A DNA stretch of 8,077 nucleotides from Desulfurococcales archaeon (GTDB lineage: Archaea; Thermoproteota; Thermoprotei_A; Sulfolobales; NBVN01). Position 1 is the first letter of the stretch, and each line of letters opens with the position of its first letter. The position numbers and the translations under genes were made by a program. This document shows positions 6,421 to 8,077 of the stretch, piece after piece. The stretch lies in assembly GCA_021158735.1 (NCBI GenBank), contig JAGGUC010000084.1, positions 1 to 8,077 of the forward strand. The letters are read 5' to 3'. Below the pieces are notes generated by a model. The model made no database searches and was not told where the DNA came from. It saw only the letters and a program-made list of their open reading frames with translations.

Positions 6421-7520
6421 CAGGTGTTCATAGCTCCAACCTTATCTCTATCGCTTATGAAACTACATTTGGGGCAAAGTGCTAATCTATGATTATAGAC
6501 TAACTTAGTACTACACCTAGGGCAAGTAGATGATGTGCTTCTTGGATTAATAAATACTACTGGAATTTTGTACTCAATAGCCTTACTTACTACTGACTCA
6601 TGTAATCTCCTATAAGCGAACATGGTCAGTTCCCAGACAATAGTATTTCTGTTTCTAACCATGCTTTTATAAAGATTTGATAAGTCCTCTAAAGCAATAG
6701 CATACCTATGCCTACATGCCCCTAGAACTATTTCTTTTGCAAATTTCCTACACCAGTCAATCACTATGTTTCTCGCTCTCTTATGTAGAGACCTTATTCT
6801 CTTTAGAATTCTATTATTGTACCTCCACCTCTTAGGATACTTCTTCTGTAATTCTTCAGCCCTACCCTTCTTACTTAGAGCATCAATAAACCTTGTCTTA
6901 TACCTTCTAACGCTAGCTCCGTCATAAGTTACTATTTGTTTTAGATTAACATCAAGTGCTAGGAGCCCTCTAGGAGTGTAGGGAGAGTACTTCACCACAA
7001 ACACTATGCTCACGTAGAGTCTCCCATTACAGTACTTTACGTGAACCTCCTTCCACCTAAGACCTTTAAACCTCTCTATGTATTCTCTCCTATGTTTAAC
7101 CTTCAAGACGTACCATTTATCTCTAATTATTATCCTTACTACACCATTACCAACATCCACTTTAGCGTCTTGATAATCGAGTCTAGCGGTCATCCTTCTT
7201 ATAACTGGTTTTGAACCATTGTTCTCTTTGACTGATTTTACCAAAGTTAAAGCTGTAGTGTAAATGTTTCGAGCTACGTGCGCTCTGAAACCATAGCTCC
7301 TCAATAGTGGGTAGAATAGTTGATGTACCTGACTTTTCTTTGGTATCTTATCTAATTCCCACAGGATATCTACGACTCTCTGTAAGGTATATCTGTGTAC
7401 TGCTAAGTCCCATAGCAAGTTATTGATGTCTCCCTTAACGACATCTACCTCAGCTTTCAACGCTTTATAGTACACTCCCTCGGGCATCACCCGAGCCGAA
7501 CAGGTGATAGACGCCCTCAT
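6285..7520 (-). CDS. tnpB: TnpB, RNA-guided endonuclease of IS605/IS607-type elements
   Basis: A 411-residue TnpB (OrfB_IS605). Members are omega-RNA-guided, RuvC-like DNA nucleases, ancestors of Cas12, that help an element persist by cutting empty donor sites. All catalytic parts appear intact: RuvC-I LLALDVN (Asp190), RuvC-II IALEDL (Glu278) and RuvC-III DRDKVGAMN (Asp359), with a zinc ribbon CPRC...CPKC (Cys333, 336, 349, 352) preceded by the typical NPRSTSSTC. The N-terminal half (about 20-180) fits the helical recognition/OB region. Starts at ATG 7520 or ATG 7487 (MPEGVYYKALKAEV) are both possible; the second fits family N-termini about as well. Low GC and many ATA/AAA/AGA codons set it apart from the host genes. 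The reading frame has no stop or frameshift, so it is probably functional or recently so. There is no TnpA nearby. Confidence 0.95.
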   Translation of the reverse strand: MRASITCSARVMPEGVYYKALKAEVDVVKGDINNLLWDLAVHRYTLQRVVDILWELDKIPKKSQVHQLFYPLLRSYGFRAHVARNIYTTALTLVKSVKENNGSKPVIRRMTARLDYQDAKVDVGNGVVRIIIRDKWYVLKVKHRREYIERFKGLRWKEVHVKYCNGRLYVSIVFVVKYSPYTPRGLLALDVNLKQIVTYDGASVRRYKTRFIDALSKKGRAEELQKKYPKRWRYNNRILKRIRSLHKRARNIVIDWCRKFAKEIVLGACRHRYAIALEDLSNLYKSMVRNRNTIVWELTMFAYRRLHESVVSKAIEYKIPVVFINPRSTSSTCPRCSTKLVYNHRLALCPKCSFISDRDKVGAMNTWFKALKAYAGELGSLLNAPAVKDETRQSGRTGNEGMKKVIKNIQI

Positions 7521-7554
7521 CGGTATACACTAATAAATATTACTAGAGCACAAA

Positions 7555-7563
7555 CTTATAAAT
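7555..7563. promoter_or_regulatory. Near-symmetric TATA box between tnpB and the small element gene
   Basis: CTTATAAAT reads as ATTTATAAG on the other strand, so it matches box A in both directions. On the plus strand it predicts a start near 7585, just before GGTG and ATG 7594. On the minus strand it predicts a start near 7533, giving a leader of about 13 bases to ATG 7520. A second minus-strand box (complement of 7531-7538) would suit the shorter tnpB start at 7487. Confidence 0.5.
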
Positions 7564-7593
7564 CTTAGTATCCAAAAAACATGGTGTTACTAG

Positions 7594-7737
7594 ATGGTTT
7601 CAATATATGTTTTTGAGGCGAAAGTAATTAAGACAGGTATAAAGTACCTAATATATCCGCCTAAGGAATATCAGGAAAAACTAAAGAAACTTCATGGAAG
7701 AAAAGTGAAAGTTATAGTAGTTGAGGAAAGTAATTAA
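7594..7737 (+). CDS. Small AbrB-like protein carried by the insertion element (47 residues)
   Basis: The ORF runs from ATG 7594 to TAA 7735-7737 and reads MVSIYVFEAKVIKTGIKYLI, then YPPKEYQEKLKKLHGRKVKV, then IVVEESN. A GGTG at 7583-7586 is spaced 7 bases from the ATG, a TATA box sits at 7555-7563, and an in-frame TAG at 7591 fixes the start. The pattern VIKTGxKYLIYxPKEYxxKL...GxKVKVIV resembles the AbrB/SpoVT swapped-hairpin fold (beta strand, K-x-G turn, I-P-K-E helix, G-x-x-V-x-V strand). That suggests a small dimeric DNA-binding protein, comparable in role to the transposon-associated DUF2080 proteins of archaea; this is fold inference from memory, not a search. It lies inside the element, divergent from tnpB and sharing its promoter region, so it may repress tnpB or act in transposition. 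The AT-rich codon use matches tnpB. Confidence 0.75.
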   Translation: MVSIYVFEAKVIKTGIKYLIYPPKEYQEKLKKLHGRKVKVIVVEESN

Positions 7738-7779
7738 AAAGTATTTAGAAATAACTAAAATAATATAAAACAAGCTATG

Positions 7780-8077
7780 GCTACGAAGAGCTTCTTCGAC
7801 CCTTACTGGCCTGACTGCGCTGACTTTCTATGCCAGTTTGGCAGGGTGCTGGGTGTTAATTGGGTGTGGTCTGCAGGGCTGACGGTATATCATGGCTTCT
7901 GGAGCATTCTAGTACCTATAATTGTTGTGGAGGTATTCTTTCCTGATGTGGCTGAGGAGTCCTGGCTTTCTAATAGGAGTATTGCGGTACTCCTAGTTGC
8001 TCTAGCTGCTGATGTTGTGGTTATTAATGCGGTCATAACCAGCTATAAAATAAGTATAAGTGGAGTTGCTGGCTCCT
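7780..8077 (+). pseudogene. Conserved multi-pass membrane protein, 3' part (continues past window edge)
   Basis: Continuation of the gene that begins at 6022. Joined to the 5' part it reads YGVLEEGL-ATKSFFDPYWPD without a frame change. The fragment has a polar loop (FFDPYWPDCADFLCQFGRVLG), a membrane span within NWVWSAGLTVYHGFWSILVPIIVVEVFF, an acidic loop and another span, SIAVLLVALAADVVVINAVI. The frame is still open at 8077, so the true C-terminus lies outside the window. No stop codon or frameshift has accumulated on either side, which argues that the disruption is recent. The junction creates an ATG at 7777 in frame with the fragment, so a truncated protein could be started there, although no good ribosome binding site precedes it. 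Confidence 0.82.

Larger units (their letters stand above)
6260..7780 (-). mobile_element. TnpB-only insertion element (IS605/IS607-type, non-autonomous), 1521 bp
   Basis: The boundaries come from the broken host gene. The host frame stops at CTGG (6256-6259) and resumes at GGCTACG (7779 on), and TGG is present at both junctions (6257-6259 and 7778-7780), so the exact cut is uncertain by up to three bases. The element carries tnpB on the minus strand, a divergent 47-codon gene and no tnpA, and would need a transposase supplied in trans. It has no obvious terminal inverted repeats, as expected for these families. A shared GG at the ends resembles the GG crossover of IS607 serine-transposase elements more than the TTAC-like targets of IS605, but this is inference. 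Its body is clearly more AT-rich than the neighbouring genes (by hand, 19 of 60 GC at 6541-6600), consistent with recent arrival. Confidence 0.85.

Noticed and set aside
6301..6492. Plus-strand ORF of 63 codons at the tnpB 3' end
   Set aside because: It is antisense to the tnpB zinc-ribbon and tail and has no start signal; the composition there is better explained by the omega RNA.
7581..7616. ATG at 7581 opening an 11-codon frame before the small element gene
   Set aside because: It overlaps the small gene's ribosome binding site and start in another frame and is too short to support as a gene.
6260..7780. CRISPR-Cas type V locus
   Set aside because: The nuclease is TnpB-sized with a TnpB zinc ribbon, and no repeat array or adaptation genes are present.

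Overview
The window looks like a piece of a hyperthermophilic crenarchaeal (Thermoprotei-type) chromosome. The evidence is a single-protein archaeal TIP49/RuvB-like ATPase, heavy use of AGG/AGA arginine codons, many GTG/TTG starts, archaeal TATA boxes placed so that several messages would be leaderless or nearly so, GAGGTGA-type ribosome binding sites inside operons, and an archaeal TnpB-only insertion element. I cannot assign a genus from this sequence alone.

Layout. Positions 1-1489 (+) are the end of an oligopeptide/dipeptide ABC importer operon: the C-terminal part of a DppD/OppD ATPase, then a complete DppF/OppF ATPase seven bases downstream with a strong Shine-Dalgarno. Positions 1567-2950 (+) hold two separately promoted genes for distant paralogues of unknown function. 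Positions 2951-3135 carry a doubtful 27-codon ORF and the terminator of the converging gene. Positions 3136-4521 (-) encode the TIP49-like AAA+ ATPase. Positions 4522-4645 are a divergent promoter region, and 4646-5965 (+) encode a MATE-family efflux protein.

From 6022 to the window end a multi-pass membrane protein gene is split in two by a 1521-bp insertion element (about 6260-7780). The two halves rejoin in frame when the element is removed, with three shared bases (TGG) at the junction. The element has no transposase TnpA gene. It carries an apparently intact RNA-guided-nuclease-type TnpB on the minus strand, a GC-richer hairpin-prone tnpB 3' end that probably encodes the omega (guide) RNA, and a divergently transcribed 47-residue protein resembling an AbrB-like swapped-hairpin DNA binder. 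The two element genes share a short intergenic region with a near-palindromic TATA box, so the small protein is a plausible regulator of tnpB.

No tRNA, rRNA or CRISPR array was seen. The importer genes form one operon; the other genes look independently transcribed. The most interesting part is the element: its small accessory gene, its predicted guide RNA and its clean footprint in the host gene.
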